Below are positions 10,506 to 21,880 of a stretch of DNA of 64,000 nt, piece after piece. This DNA comes from Bathynomus jamesi. Its lineage: Eukaryota; Arthropoda; Malacostraca; Isopoda; Cirolanidae. Location: the NCBI GenBank assembly GCA_023014485.1, contig JAJOZX010005779.1, forward strand, positions 62,001-126,000. The letters are read 5' to 3'. The translations under genes and the position numbers were made by a program. Numbering within the stretch: position 1 is the stretch's first letter; each line of letters opens with the position of its first letter. Below the pieces are notes generated by a model, which saw only the letters and a program-made list of their open reading frames with translations, ran no database searches and was not told where the DNA came from.

Positions 10506-10954
10506 CTCCCCACCGAAGAGGCATTGTTGTCATTACCTTCTGCAAGGTTAGCCAAGCCTTCTCCATGAGGCTGTAACTCAAATGTTTCATCTTGACTATC
10601 TGTGTTTTTGCTGATTTCTAAAGCATAGAGTTTTTGTATAGGTCTCTTTAGCTTTCCTCCTGAAGTCTTTACCAGTGCAGACCCAACTAAATTGTCTTTG
10701 CCAACAAACAACTCTTCAATTATGCCAAGCTTCCAGCATTGCCTTGGTCTTTCATCCCCAATCATTACCACTTCTCCCACCTTGATACAATTTGCATTGG
10801 AGCCCTTTACCTTGCCTGATGGGTAATAATTGAGTTCTGGCAAGTATTCCATCTGCCACCTCTTCCATAACTGATCTTGTAGCTCTTCAAGGTACCTGAA
10901 CCGTCTGGTTAACTCTCCTTGAGTGCTCTGGATAGGCTGAAAGTCTTCTGGCAC
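10448..10954 (-). pseudogene. BEL-B integrase C-terminal domain
   Basis: The translation shows DLQDQLWKRWQMEYLPEL-like spacing, KVGEVVMIGDERPRQCWKLG and KLKRPIQKLYALE. This is the C-terminal domain found after integrase in BEL/Pao polyproteins; the same domain in BEL-A reads DLVLIHD...PRQYWPLARV. The frame runs into the LTR. Confidence 0.8.
10506..10519 (-). promoter_or_regulatory. BEL-B polypurine tract
   Basis: Immediately upstream of the 3' LTR the minus strand reads CTTCGGTGGGGAG followed by the LTR start TGTTAGAAAATC. The purine run GGTGGGGAG is placed as a plus-strand primer tract. A related GTGGGGAG-TGTTGGAAATC junction occurs at 8948-8967. Confidence 0.6.
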
Positions 10955-10968
10955 ACTGGGGCTTGATG

Positions 10969-11990
10969 TTAATCGTTTACCACAAAGAAAATGATTTGTG
11001 TCAATGGCTCTGCATCCTGCATACTGTTATAAACAAAAGTGATAGGCCTACTGTTCACCATCGCTTCTACTTCACATAAAACAGTGCAGAAATTCTTCTT
11101 GCTCAAATGAGCATTAGCTAAAAGTTTCTTTAATGGACACTTTACACTTCTCACTAGCCTTTCCCAAAATCCTCCCCACCATGGTGCTCTTTCAACAATA
11201 AACTACCACTGTACCCCTTGGTGTGAAAGGTAGGATTGGAATCCTTCCTCTTTTAGCAAAGACCAAACTTCTTGGAGTTCCTTTGCAGCCTTTTTGAAGG
11301 TTTTTGCATTATCCGATATGATTTTATTTGGGAAACCCCTTCTGTTCACAAACCTTTTAACCCTTTACCGTCCGAATTTTTTGTAGGGTTAAGTTATGAG
11401 AGCGATTATTTGATAGGTTACAAATTCATCCGTTTGGGCAATAAAGGGTTAAAGGCCAAAAGAAATACATCATTACTTAAGTTGCTTACCAACTCCAAAT
11501 GGATTGCTCTGGTGGTAGCACATGTGAAAAGACATATATAACCTTTGTTAGACTCCCCTTGCTCATACACATAGACTGGACCTGCGAAGTCTACTCCCAC
11601 TACATCAAATGGGGCAGTATAGACACACCGTTCTCTTGGAAGTGGAGCCACCTTTTCATAATAAGGCTTTGCACTCCAACGCTTGCAAACCACACATTTA
11701 TGCAAGACCTTTTTTACTACTTGTCTAATTTGGGGAATCCAAAACTGTTGTCTGATCTCTATTATCACTTCTCTAACTCCAGCATGTAACAGCTTATGAT
11801 GAGTATCCAGGATCAAAAGGTCCACAAATTGCCCCCCAGAAGGTAGCAAAATTGGATGTCTTTTCTCCTCTGGAAGCCCAGAAAACTGTAGTCTACCTCC
11901 TACTCTCAATAAATCCTGATCCAAAAACACATCCAAACCCTTGAGAGCAGAATGTGTTGGTAGAACCTGTAATGGACGGCTGGTGAGCAA
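10969..11990 (-). pseudogene. BEL-B integrase core, interrupted by a small MITE
   Basis: The N-terminal part (11990 downward) carries HPILLPSGG, the zinc motif with HKCVVCKRWSAKPYYEK, and DVVGVDFAGPVYV with the first catalytic Asp. Coding is interrupted at 11361-11448 by a TTAA-flanked insert. Beyond it come SDNAKTF (second Asp), PWWGGFWERLVRSVK (Glu) and VEAMVNSRPITFVYN. Several stops and frame changes make it non-functional. Confidence 0.82.
11361..11448. mobile_element. TTAA-flanked 88-bp MITE (piggyBac-like)
   Basis: The insert is bounded by TTAA on both sides (11357-11360 and 11449-11452) and has inverted ends CCCTTTA...TAAAGGG. Removing the insert plus one TTAA rejoins the integrase coding. 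TTAA duplication and CCC-type ends are the signature of piggyBac derivatives. Confidence 0.72.
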
Positions 11991-12385
11991 TTCCCTCTCT
12001 TCACCAATTTTTCCTTCTGCACATATACCACCCAGTATTTCCTGGCTTGCTGAATCTCCTTACTGTTCAGAATTCCTTCCCTTCTTGTTTCTCCCTTAAT
12101 ATTGTTGGTAAATCTATATACCCATGCTGTCACTCTTAACAACCTTTTCAGACTGCTAATGTCCTCAAGCCTCAATATGGGGTCCTGTTGCATAACGTGA
12201 CAACTGTTCACAGTGCATTTTCTCACCTCACTCACCCATGCTTCTTCACCCTGGCATTCTCCTACAATCAGTGTGTGTAGTGCTGTGGGAACGCGTGGGA
12301 ACGGCGTTCCCTTACTTTTTTGGTAGACGGAACGGCGTTCCCTCACTATTTCAAATAAATCCGAACTTAAAATCTCTAACGTCAT
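11906..12385 (-). pseudogene. BEL-B region between RNase H and integrase
   Basis: The translation contains SLKRLLRVTAWVYRFTNNI and ILNSKEIQQARKYWVVYVQKE, matching the linker that precedes the integrase zinc domain in BEL/Pao polyproteins. Its upstream end is broken by the hAT MITE at 12269-12820. Confidence 0.7.
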
Positions 12386-12820
12386 GAAATTTTAATTCCC
12401 ACCCCTAGAAGAAATATGAGAAAGAATCATTAACTGTTTCATTTCTTTTAGCTTCGACTGAGGCAATGCTAGCCTGTAAAGATCTGGTGAAACAGTCACC
12501 ACGGCGTACCAGTTGTTAACTTTTTTTAGTTAATCATTCCAGTTGTTAGCTATTTTTATTGATCGTACTGGATGTCGTATATCTAATGACACTGGAAATA
12601 CTGCATCTTCAACCTTGGAATATATCCTAATATCCAGTGCATATGACCTCAAAATATCCCTGAAATTGGTCAGATTTCAAAAGATTTCCCCGGGGGGCTT
12701 ACAGTGCCCCCGGACCCCAGCTGTATGGGCTCGCCGCGCTCGCCATTGTCCCCCCCCCCCCGCATCTGAGTAACACTCAAAATGCGTTCCCTCACTTCTT
12801 TATTTAGCACTACACCACTG
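12269..12820. mobile_element. hAT-like MITE in BEL-B
   Basis: The ends are inverted: CAGTGTGTGTAGTGCT at the left and AGCACTACACCACTG at the right. The flanks share ctacaat (12262-12268 and 12821-12827), 7 bp identical within an 8-bp window. The inside holds GGAACGGCGTTCCC repeats and no open frame with a domain. It separates the RNase H and linker coding of BEL-B. Confidence 0.78.
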
Positions 12821-12834
12821 CTACAATAGGTTGA

Positions 12835-13491
12835 TTAGAAGGCCAGTTTTTCACTTCCAAGTTTTAGCCACTCTGGCCCATTCCACCACAAACTTGACTG
12901 TGCAAGATCTTTCACTGAAATTCCTCGTGTTGGTAAATCAGCGGGGTTTTGGGTGCCTGGACAATGCTTCCATTGCTTGGGATCTGTGTGCGCTTGAATT
13001 TCCTCCACCCTATTGGCAACAAATGGTTTCCATTTCCTTGCCTGGCTTCTTAACCAGTGCCAAACTATAGTGGAGTCTGTCCAATAATAGCTTGGAATTT
13101 CATAGAGGGCCAAAGACTTTGCACTGTAACTGCAAGCCAACTAGCAATAACTGCACCCATCAATTCCAACCTTGGAACAGAAAGCCTTTTCAAAGGTGCT
13201 ACTCTGCTCTTCGCAGCAACCAACCTGCAACTTACTTCCTCTGCAATGCGCCTCTTATATAAATACAAGTTGCATAGGCTTCCTCATTTGCATCACAAAA
13301 GATGCGCAGCTCCAATTGTCTGGACTATTGTTCAACTCTCCAAAGTACCATCTTGGGATTTCAATGTCTCTAAGATGTGCCAATTCTTTGAACCAATATT
13401 TCCACCTTACCACCATATGATCAGGTAACTCTTGGTCCCAACCATGTCCAATCTCCCAGAGGCTCTGAAACCAAATTTTTGACTTTATCAC
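12835..13491 (-). pseudogene. BEL-B RNase H region
   Basis: Overlapping frames give NSPDNWSCASFVMQMRKPMQ, then VAPLKRLSVPRLELMGAVIA with the conserved Glu, YYWTDSTIVWHWL with the conserved Asp, and HCPGTQNPADLPTRG. This is BEL/Pao RNase H in order. Two frame changes (near 13260 and 13070) break it. Confidence 0.82.
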
Positions 13492-13622
13492 AAATGGAGC
13501 CAGGAACTAAGAGCTGTACGTTTTGTCCACCTTGTCTCATTCTCAGCCAGCTCTACTAAAGATTTCCATTGAAGGTAAACAATCATCATCTTGCTGCCAA
13601 ACAATGCCTAGCACCTTTGCGT

Positions 13623-14207
13623 CTATGCCCACAACTCCTTAATACCAGAATCCTCAATACTTTCTGCTGCATCAGGTACTACACAGGACTGACTCATAAA
13701 CTCTTGTAATTGAGAATGATTGGTCTGCCATTTTCTAAGCTCCATGCCAGCCTCCCTCATTATAGCTCTAACCTCCATGAATATCTGTTTAGCCATTTCT
13801 GTATTATCCACGGAACAAAGCAAATCATCAACATAAAAATTTTTCCTTATGTGTTCAATAGTGTTAGGATAGACTTCAGAATATTTCTTAAAATGGTACT
13901 GCATAGTAGCTGCCAACAGAAATGGACTAGAGCTGAGGCCAAACAACACTGACTTCATTCTATATGCTTGAACCTTAGGTTCATTTTCCAACAAGTCTTT
14001 CGTATCCACCCACAGATACCTTACTGCATCTCTGTCCTCTGGTTTTAACTTTATCCGCAAAAAGGCTTGCTTCACATCTGCAGTCAATGCTACTCTACCG
14101 AACCTGAATCTCAGTAACAAGGAAAATAAATCTGCATTTAAATTTGGCCCAGCATCCAAACAGTCATTCAAGGACACCACCACCTTTGTCCTTGGCTGAG
14201 CCATCAA
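13623..14207 (-). pseudogene. BEL-B reverse transcriptase core
   Basis: The frame holds SLNDCLDAGPNL, TADVKQAFLRI (first Asp), VLFGLSSSPFLLAATM and NFYVDDLLCS with an intact YVDD box, followed by RAIMREAGMELRKW. This is the BEL/Pao RT fingers-palm core. The N-terminal fingers continue into degenerate sequence beyond 14207. Confidence 0.88.
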
Positions 14208-15005
14208 AAACTACCCTCAGTTTGGTGGTAGTTTTGTCTCGCCGTACACTGCATGGTGTGGCAGATAATGTGCCTCCTGGCTCACCAGCTCACCTTGCAC
14301 CCTTTCAGCATAGCCCTCCCTTACATAGCTTAGGATGGCCTCATTGTATTCAATTACAACTCCTCATTTTTTCTTAGCCTGTACAGTGAAATCTCCAACC
14401 TCCGATTAGCTAGCTGAAGGTTTGAACCGGGTTTGCAAGAATCCTTCCAAGGGAGGCCAACTTCATAGCAACCATTTCTAAACCAATCCCTTTTTCAAAT
14501 TGCTCTAAAACATCATTGTTCACTGTACTTGCCTGTTTGTCTTTATGCAATGGATTCAAGTTCCCAAAACGCTTTCAAATGCCTTTCCAAACCATGGCTG
14601 TTCTCCTCAATCTTAACAAAAAGAGCCTTAACTTCCATTTCATTGCAATAGCTACCATGTAGCATCCAGCCTAGCTTACTTTCAATAGCTACCGGGCTAC
14701 CACTATCAAACAACACTCTTACAGTAGCTTCTCAATCATTCCCAATTATAAGGCTGCAGTTATTTGCAATAATCCCTTTACTTTTACTCCCTTGCATAGC
14801 AGTGGCATGTGCCACTGTCTCTACTTCTGGGTAGGCCTACTAGGAGTGTTTTCACACAATAATGGCTGATGCCTACATGACATTTTTGCACAAAATTTTA
14901 AACTTACAAAACCTTGCTCTGTGACCTTTCAAAAAACATTTAAACATGCTGTGGACTTAGTTACCCTGTCCTTTCTCTCCTCAAAAGTAAAGCCTCAGCC
15001 ACCTC
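14208..15005 (-). pseudogene. BEL-B protease and RT N-terminus, degenerate
   Basis: The protease active site can be read on the minus strand at about 14690-14731 as ATVRVLFDSGSPVAIE, a canonical D-S-G-S. The downstream region to RT is full of stops. Its position between the zinc knuckle and RT matches BEL/Pao. Confidence 0.72.
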
Positions 15006-15044
15006 ACATTTATATGACTTGTGGTTGCCTTCGCAAAATATGCA
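15006..15044 (-). pseudogene. BEL-B gag zinc knuckle
   Basis: In one minus-strand frame this reads CIFCEGNHKSYKC, a C-x2-C-x3-H-x4-C knuckle, followed by EVAEAL. It marks the end of gag. The surrounding frame is broken. Confidence 0.72.
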
Positions 15045-15777
15045 TTCCTTGATTCCTTTAATTTATTCTCAGAGGATGCATGTAGAGCTGACACTGTACC
15101 TGGGCTATTCCTTTTTGTAGAAACTTGGTGCTTGCCTGCCTTTGTCCCCTTGTTTAACATCGCACTGTGCAAACTCAATTCCCTCTCGTCTTGCTAATTC
15201 TGTGCCTAAAAGACTTAACATCTGCTGAAGGGGGATGTACACATGTTCTGTAGAGTGTCCCCTACTTAATTCAAGCAAAATTGAGCTAGGCAATTTTAGA
15301 CTCCAGTATAGTAACCAAACATTATACCATACCTTTCCATTCCTACACCCAAGTTGTCAGGGACTAGTTCTAACTTCAAATTATCATATAACTGCCGTAA
15401 CTCCTTGACACTATTAGGATTATTAACAGGAGGTATAGCTAAAAGTTCACGAGGTGGCTTTAATTAAGATCTCTGGCTTACCAAACCGTTTCTTAATATA
15501 TCCCAAGCCCATTATAATTAGCCTCTGTTAATGCTAATCCTGCTATTGTTTGCTGCCTCCCCTTCCAAGAGGGACTGCAAATAATTAAACTTCTCCACCG
15601 CACTTAAACACTTGACTAGAATGAACAGCTGATTGAAAACGTCTGCCCATCCTTGCCATTCCTGAATACTCCCAGAAAATGTTTTGAGTACAAGCCTCGG
15701 TAATTGAACTGCAGATCTGTTAACCTTAACTTCACAACACCATTTGTTGAGTGTTGTGTTCCTGATTAGACCTGTCT

Positions 15778-16005
15778 CTAACTGTACGAGCTGCTAAACT
15801 CTTTTGCTCGGTGGCCTACTTTAATTATATCATCAATAATCTCTTCAAAGTAAATTATGTTATTTTCTATTTCATCCTCTTCTATAAGAGCCTCAATTTT
15901 AACATTTACTTCACTTAGAGCAACCTTTTTAGTTTCTAATATGGAAAGCTGCGCAGTCACTAAGCTTAAATCCTCTTGCTCTATGGCAGAATCTATAGTG
16001 GACAA
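15778..16005 (-). pseudogene. BEL-B gag N-terminal fragment
   Basis: The 75-residue frame is Glu-rich and helical in look (LSLVTAQLSILETKKVAL, then EEIIDDIIKVGHRAKEF). Length, acidity and position just inside the 5' LTR leader fit the N-terminal part of BEL gag. Between it and the zinc knuckle (15045-15777) only broken frames are visible. Confidence 0.6.
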
Positions 16006-16267
16006 TGACCTTTGTAATTAGACCTTTGTAGGCGCTTCTCCTTTTTTTGAACTTGTTCATTCAGAGCACTCATCTTCATGCAAACAACAATTGGGTTCAA
16101 TCCAAATGAGCTGAATTGACAGAAATACTTAACCAAACTGATCAAACGCAAATTTTGCCTTTTTCAAAAAACTGAATTGCTGGGGGGGTACTAACCACCA
16201 ACCATTATGGAATACCAAATTTTCCACCCAAGTAACTGGCGTACCGAAGTCTGCAACCTTCGCCTAC

Positions 16268-16493
16268 GAATAATAAACAAAATTAACCAAACCGGTAAAA
16301 ACGAGGTCAAAAACAACGGCAGACAATGGCCAAGTTTCGCAATTGGGCGACCAACTTTCTACCCTGGACCTTATTCAATAATAAACCAAAATTAACAAAA
16401 CCGGTAAAAATGTAGGCCAAAAACAACGACAGACGAGTGGCCAAGTTTCGCATGGGCGACCAACTTTCTACCCTGGGACCTAACTCAGTAATG
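16268..16493. repeat. Tandem duplication of about 113 bp in the BEL-B leader
   Basis: Two imperfect copies share AATAAACAAAATTAACCAAA, then ACCGGTAAAAA, TGGCCAAGTTTCGCA and GGGCGACCAACTTTCTACCC. They lie between gag and the 5' LTR and have no coding role that I can see. Confidence 0.8.
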
Positions 16494-16579
16494 CTCAACC
16501 CGTCTAGGCCTAACTTGGGCTACAATTTGCACAATCCGAACTTTGCCGAAAAAATAGTCACTGATCAGTCTTGGGCTAG

Positions 16580-16599
16580 AATCCGGTTCTGAAGGACCA
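16580..16599 (-). promoter_or_regulatory. BEL-B primer binding site
   Basis: Directly inside the 5' LTR the minus strand reads TGGTCCTTCAGAACCGGATT. It begins TGG next to the LTR end, as expected for a tRNA 3'-end complement. The tRNA is not identified. Confidence 0.68.
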
Positions 16600-17200
16600 T
16601 GTTATTTTATTTATTTTGTTGGGTTCAAAATCCCAGCTGAGCCGTGAACGGCCAAGTTCTAAGGGCCAGTTCTACCTACAGCCCAAGTTAAGCTAAAATT
16701 AAAAACTTACGGACTTGAGGTCCTATTAGGTCCTACCTCAGGGTTGCTCCTCGATGTGGGCCTACCATTAGGCCTCAGTTGCATGAATTTAAGATAAAAC
16801 AAAAGGGGCACTATTTATGGTCTTCTTTTCACCTTGCAACAACAACGCAACCTGGACTATTGCACGATGCAACAATCTTGTATCTAAACAACCAAACTGA
16901 ATTGCAAGAGAGCTCTCTATAAGACCACACCCTGTAAGTACGGCAGTACGGCATTCCACAAACGAGTAGAAAGGACGCGCAGCGCCCCAAAATGATGCCA
17001 CCAGAGTGCCCAAACAATGATGCCACAAGAGCCCAAAAATGCTAGCTCTAAATTAAGTGAATTTTTCACTAACCTTACAATTATGAGATGGATATATATA
17101 CACCTTAACTTAATATATACAAGCAATGCTGCATCAATCAGCTTAGTCATCATATCGCCTTGGGACAACAATGGTTCTTCCTCTTCTAGATTTTCTAACA
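16600..17200 (-). repeat. BEL-B 5' LTR (right)
   Basis: The 601-bp partner of 9910-10505, ending ttttctaaca and followed directly by the target duplication ccact. Confidence 0.9.
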
Positions 17201-17205
17201 CCACT

Positions 17206-18533
17206 TCTAATTCTTCTCGCTCTTTCTGGTACATAGCCATAAACCTCTCCAACAATTTTACTTCTTTCCCTTCTCTTTTCTATTCCAACGGCTTAGCTGC
17301 CGTCTCTTCTCCTGACAAAGCTGAATTCTTCACTCAGACTTTCGCTTACAATCAACCCTGGACGTTTCCGGTGCTGTTCCTTCATCTCTTCCCTCTGACT
17401 TTATTAGTATGTCTAAAAAATTAGAATCTCTTCTAAACATGTTTTTTCTGCCCTATCTGGGCTCAACTCTTGGAAGTCGTAGGGTGCTAATGGGATCCCT
17501 CCTGTTGTTCGCAAGAACTGTGCCTCTGTGCTAACACCCTGCCTCGGTAAACTCTCTTCTTTGTCTTTCATCTGGTATTTTTAGTTCCTGCTAGGAGTTT
17601 GCTTTCATTCAGCCTGTCCCAAAGAAGAGTGACACTCTAAACCCTCCAACTATCGTCCAATTGCTTTGATATCTTGCCTTTCTAAAGTTTTTGAAACTAT
17701 CGTTAATAGGAAGATTCTTAAACACCTCTCTTCTCATAATCTCCTTTCAAATCGTCAATATGGGTTCCGCAAGGGACGGTCTACTGGCGATCTTCTTGCA
17801 TATCTCTCTTACCCTTGGTCATCCTCCTTTCGGGATTTCGGTTAAACTTTTGCTATTGCGCTAGTAGAATATCAAAAGCTTTTGGTGGAGTCTGGCACAA
17901 ATCTTTAATTTTCAAACTGCCCTCCTTCTATCTGTGACTTCCTCTCTAATTTCCTATCTGGCCGATCTATAGCTGCGGTTGTAGATGGCCACTGTTCTTC
18001 TCCTAAAATTATTAACAGTGATGTTCATCAGGATTCTTTCCTGTCCCCCCCCCCACTCTTTTCCTTTTATTTATCAATAATCTTTTAAGTCGCACTTCCT
18101 GTCCTATTCATTCCTATGCCGATGATTCCACTCTTCACTTCTCCACCCGCTTCCCAAAGCGTCCTTCTCAACAGTCACTCTATGATTCGCGTAGGACTGT
18201 GGTACACCTGACGTCTGATCTTTCTGCTATCTCTGACTGGGGGAGAGAAAACCTTGTGGCTTTCAATGCCTCAAAAACTCAGGTTCTTCATCTGTCTACT
18301 CGTCACAATCTTCCACACTACTATCCCCTTACCTTCAGCAATACACCACTCAATCCTTCCTTCTTTTAACATTCTTGGCGTTTCCTTTTCTCGTGATTTT
18401 TCCTGGAAAGATCACATATACTCTCTTTCCAAAACAACTTGGAATAGGTTAGGTGTGCTGTATCGCCTCCTCAGTTTCTTCACCCCCACTCAGTTGCTGT
18501 TTCTGTACAGGGTTGTCCGCCACTGTATGGAAT
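17206..18533 (+). pseudogene. Jockey-like non-LTR element, reverse transcriptase part
   Basis: The sequence continues the element cut at 9909. Reading across frames gives SFWYIAINLSNNF, AEFFTQTFA, NPSNYRPIAL-type finger motif, SNRQYGFRKGRSTGDLL, SYADDSTLHFS with the Y-A-D-D catalytic box (about 18112-18138), and SKTQVLHLSTR, NILGVSFSRDFSWKDHI, LGVLYRLLSFF. Many frame changes and stops show that it is dead. At 18533 it is interrupted by the hAT element and resumes at 20669. Confidence 0.82.
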
Positions 18534-20660
18534 CAGGGCAGGATTTATGGCAGGACAGACTGAGCAGCTGCCCAGGGCCTCCACAAAAAGCCACCTCCCC
18601 CACAAAATTGTTAAAAATATTTGTTTTGGTATTTGTAATAGGTCCGACTCAAAATCAAAATCAAAATCAAACGATTATGGAAATTGATTAATTGATAAAT
18701 AAAATAAATAATTGATAAATAAAAATTTATTAATAAATTTCTCATCAAGCTTTATTGAATCTCCTTGCAACCCTTCTGTGATGTAACATTTTGCCAGATA
18801 TATCCAATATATAATTTTTTGTGGAACATGCGGTTTAATCTAGCCAAAAGCGGTGTAGTGTACATACAAACAAAATCCGGTTCACAGAATAAATCTCGTA
18901 ACCTATAAAATACAAATGTGAGTAATTAGCATTATATTTAGAAAATTTTTATGTAATATTTTGTTTTTATACCAGAAAAGGGTATCAGTGTTTAGTATGT
19001 ACCAAAAATTTTAAATTCGCAATTTATTTGTTAAAGTGTACTAACTAGCTAACTAGCGAGCTAAAATTCTTAATTTTTTTCTATATTAGACAAGATATCC
19101 TTGCTTTCACATTTATCTTTCCATGTCGTAGGCCAGATTGCCAGTGTTAATTATGTTACGCAATGTACAAACATTTATAGTGGCCTACGGATCACCAGTT
19201 TGAGGTAGCTAAGAAAGTAGGCTTACTATAATTACTGAATTAAATTGAAATGAATAATTAGGGTCACCAGCTTGGCCTACAGCCCAACAAAAAATATTTA
19301 ATAAGGAGAGAGAAATTACTTTGTTGTTTTGTGTTTAATTAGGAAAATAAATCATTTATTTGTTCACAGTGATTAACAATTCAATAACGGTATTTATAGT
19401 GATTAACAATTATATAACGGCATTTATACTATGCTAAAGATGACTGATTCTTAGCAGTAAGGAATGGTTATACAGTCTAATTGTTAAGTAAGTACACTAA
19501 TTCAGGTAGGCTAATGAGATAAGCCGAGGTGACACAGAATAAGTAATGAAGCCTATTGATAACTGAAATAATGCAAGTACGGTTGGTATAGTAAATGGAT
19601 TAGGTCGGTAAGAATGAACTGCAAAAAGAGCACATAAACAATCGGATGCAAAATAAGTAAGTTATACGAATGAGCACACTAACAGAGTGCTACAAAATTA
19701 TGGTATTGGTACAGCACTTGAATAGGCCTCCTGCGATCTTATACGGAGAGTTAGTTTGAAACGGTATTGAAGACACTTTTAGGGCCTACGCGATTGCTTG
19801 TGGAAGCACGACGTAACAAAACACTGTAGACCGAGTGAGAGCCGACAAGAGGCTTACCGCGACGCTCTGAGGGCCTACGTGGAGGAGGATGTGCTGAGGG
19901 TCTGTTGAGATACTTGTTGAACGGACGCCGATCGAATTGTGGTGAAGGATGAGTGAAGCCAGGGCCAGAAGGATGTCGCCTTAAGTGTTGATTCGCTTCG
20001 TGTATTGTTGAGGTGTTGCTTGAGAGACTTGGGCCGGCTGAGGTCGAACGGCGCTGGGTTTCGAAGGTTTGCTTCTGCAGGCGGACTGGCCTTACCGGCG
20101 AGAGGATGAGTGCTGAGGACCGGTAGAGACTTGTTGAAAAGGGGCCAACGAAAGCGCCTGCAGCAGTGATGTTGCTTCTTGCAGGATGAAATTGTAGAGC
20201 GCCGTACTTGATGATAGACTTCGTGTATGACCAACTGAAGCCTTGAAGGAACAGCGGGCCGCTGGCCTCACGAGTGGTGCTACTGACGAAGGTGCTGAGA
20301 GAGAGACGTAACGACCAAAACGAGAAAATGGCAAGTGAGAGTGATTTGAGAAAGAAGCTCCATTTTATAGGCTGCATTTTTATATACCTCAAAGTCTGTT
20401 TCCTCTGTGGGCCTGTTTCCTGCCCACGTGTACAGCCTTTGTTTCGAATCCATAACTGATTGAGAACGGCGAGGAAGGGATTTCCGGTCGGCCTCTACAC
20501 ATTTATAAATGTATTTCATGAATCTGGTCCAAAATACATGTACCTTGTATCTGTAATTATTCTAGTAACTAGCGGCCAGTAACTGGTAACCCGTCACCAG
20601 TAACAGTACGATTACCAGTCTGCCCAGCCCAGGGGCCCCCACAGTCTAAATCCGGCCCTG
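18534..20660. mobile_element. hAT-like element, 2.1 kb, no recognisable transposase
   Basis: The ends are CAGGGCAGGATTTATGG and TAAATCCGGCCCTG, a common hAT terminal type. The flanks tatggaat (18526-18533) and tgtggagt (20661-20668) match at six of eight positions, as a decayed 8-bp duplication. Excising it rejoins the non-LTR element. The inside is AT-rich to about 19740, then more GC-rich. A 213-codon minus-strand frame (20392-19751) is Ser/Pro/Arg-rich without a recognisable domain; I do not call it a gene. Confidence 0.8.
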
Positions 20661-20668
20661 TGTGGAGT

Positions 20669-21085
20669 ACGTTTCTCATGTATGGAGTGTCTCAACCAAT
20701 ACAGCCGTACTTGACCGGGTGAAAGCAAGGGCTTTTCGTCTCATCAATTCCCCACCTCTTACTGACTATCTTCAATCTCTCTTTCTTCGCCGCAGTGTTG
20801 CTCCACTCTCTTTACTATCGCTATTATAACGGACACTGCTCTTCTGAACTCTCTAACTGCATGTCTTCTCCTTTAAGGAGAGCACGCGGCACCAGACTTT
20901 CGACACTTTTTCATTCCTTTTCTGTCCAACTTTCTAACGCAAGGGTTAATCGGTATTTTCAATCTTTCATCTACTCAACCGGTCAACTCTGGAACAATCT
21001 TCCTCAATCCATTTTGCCTCCTGTCTATGACCTCCAATTTTTGAAACGCAGAGTGTCCAGGCATCTCGAAAACCCTGGCCCTTAA
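20669..21085 (+). pseudogene. Jockey-like non-LTR element, C-terminus
   Basis: This is the end of the same element: NTAVLDRVKARAFRLINSPP, DYLQSLSLRRSVAPLSLLYR, YNGHCSSELSNCM, then GQLWNNLPQSILPPVYDLQF and a stop. Such a C-terminus follows RT in Jockey-type elements. Confidence 0.82.
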
Positions 21086-21480
21086 GTTTGGCTCTCTTCT
21101 TCTATTGGGGGAGGGCGCTTTTGCAGGCATTCGTTCTTTGTCCCTCCTTCCTGCATGCGCCTTATCGCCGCTACAATGCATTTTTCTTTTATGGCCGCAA
21201 AAATGTAGCCAAATGTGTCCTGAATGCGATGGTATATTTATTGCTTAAGACCGTTAAGGAACTGTAATATCTTTAATTCCTTATGGAGAAAAAAAAGCGG
21301 CCAAATCTTATCATTTATTTTTAATATCTTCACATCGCGTTTCCTCTAAATTTCCACGGTGGCAATAAGACGCCTACGGAAGGCGACGCCTCAATTACAT
21401 TAGATATCGGGATAGCATTTATCGAAACAGCTAAAAAAGAAAGTAAAATTCTCGAAAGATCACAAGGCAACGAAAAAAAC
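21086..21480. other. 3' region and unassigned sequence
   Basis: The first part is probably the 3' untranslated region of the non-LTR element. From about 21180 I see no recognisable gene or repeat. Confidence 0.4.
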
Positions 21481-21880
21481 TCGGTTCTTTCATCTGTCTA
21501 CTTGTCACAGTCTTCCACACCACTATCCCCTTATCTTCAACAATACAACTCAATCCTTCCTCTTCTCTTAACATTCTTGGTGATTCATTTTCCCTTCATC
21601 TTTCCTGGAAAGATCACATATACATTCTTTGTAAAACAGCTTCTAAGAGGTTAGGTGTGCTGTACCGGCTCCGCAGTTTTTTTCACCCCCACTCAGTTCT
21701 GTCTCTGTACAGAGGTTTTGTCCGCCCCTCTATGAAGTACGTTTCTCATGTGTGCAGTTGCTTAACCGACACAGCTCTCCTTGAGCGGATGGAATCAAAG
21801 GTTTTTTTTTTGCTCATCAATTCCCCGCTTCTTATTGATTGTCTTCAATCTCTCTCTCTTCGCCGTAGTGTTAGAGAATG
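21481..21880 (+). pseudogene. Second Jockey-like RT fragment
   Basis: The sequence is a diverged copy of 18270-18530 plus 20661-20810: SSVYLSQSSTPLSP, LSWKDHIYIL, LGVLYRLRSFFHPHS, SLYRGFVRPSMKYVSHV, DCLQSLSLRRSV. It is not interrupted by the hAT element, so it shows the intact arrangement at that site. It is truncated at both ends. Confidence 0.8.

Larger units (their letters stand above)
9910..17200 (-). mobile_element. BEL/Pao LTR retrotransposon BEL-B (degenerate)
   Basis: Direct LTRs at 9910-10505 and 16600-17200 are flanked by a perfect 5-bp target duplication, ccact (9905-9909 and 17201-17205). The minus strand carries gag, protease, RT, RNase H and integrase remnants in BEL/Pao order. 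It inserted into the Jockey-like element. It was later hit by a hAT MITE (12269-12820) and a TTAA-flanked MITE (11361-11448). Its LTRs are unrelated to those of BEL-A. Confidence 0.93.

Noticed and set aside
19751..20392. 213-codon minus-strand frame in the 18534-20660 hAT element
   Set aside because: Low-complexity Ser/Pro/Arg composition and no domain; overlapping frames of similar length in the same GC-rich stretch.
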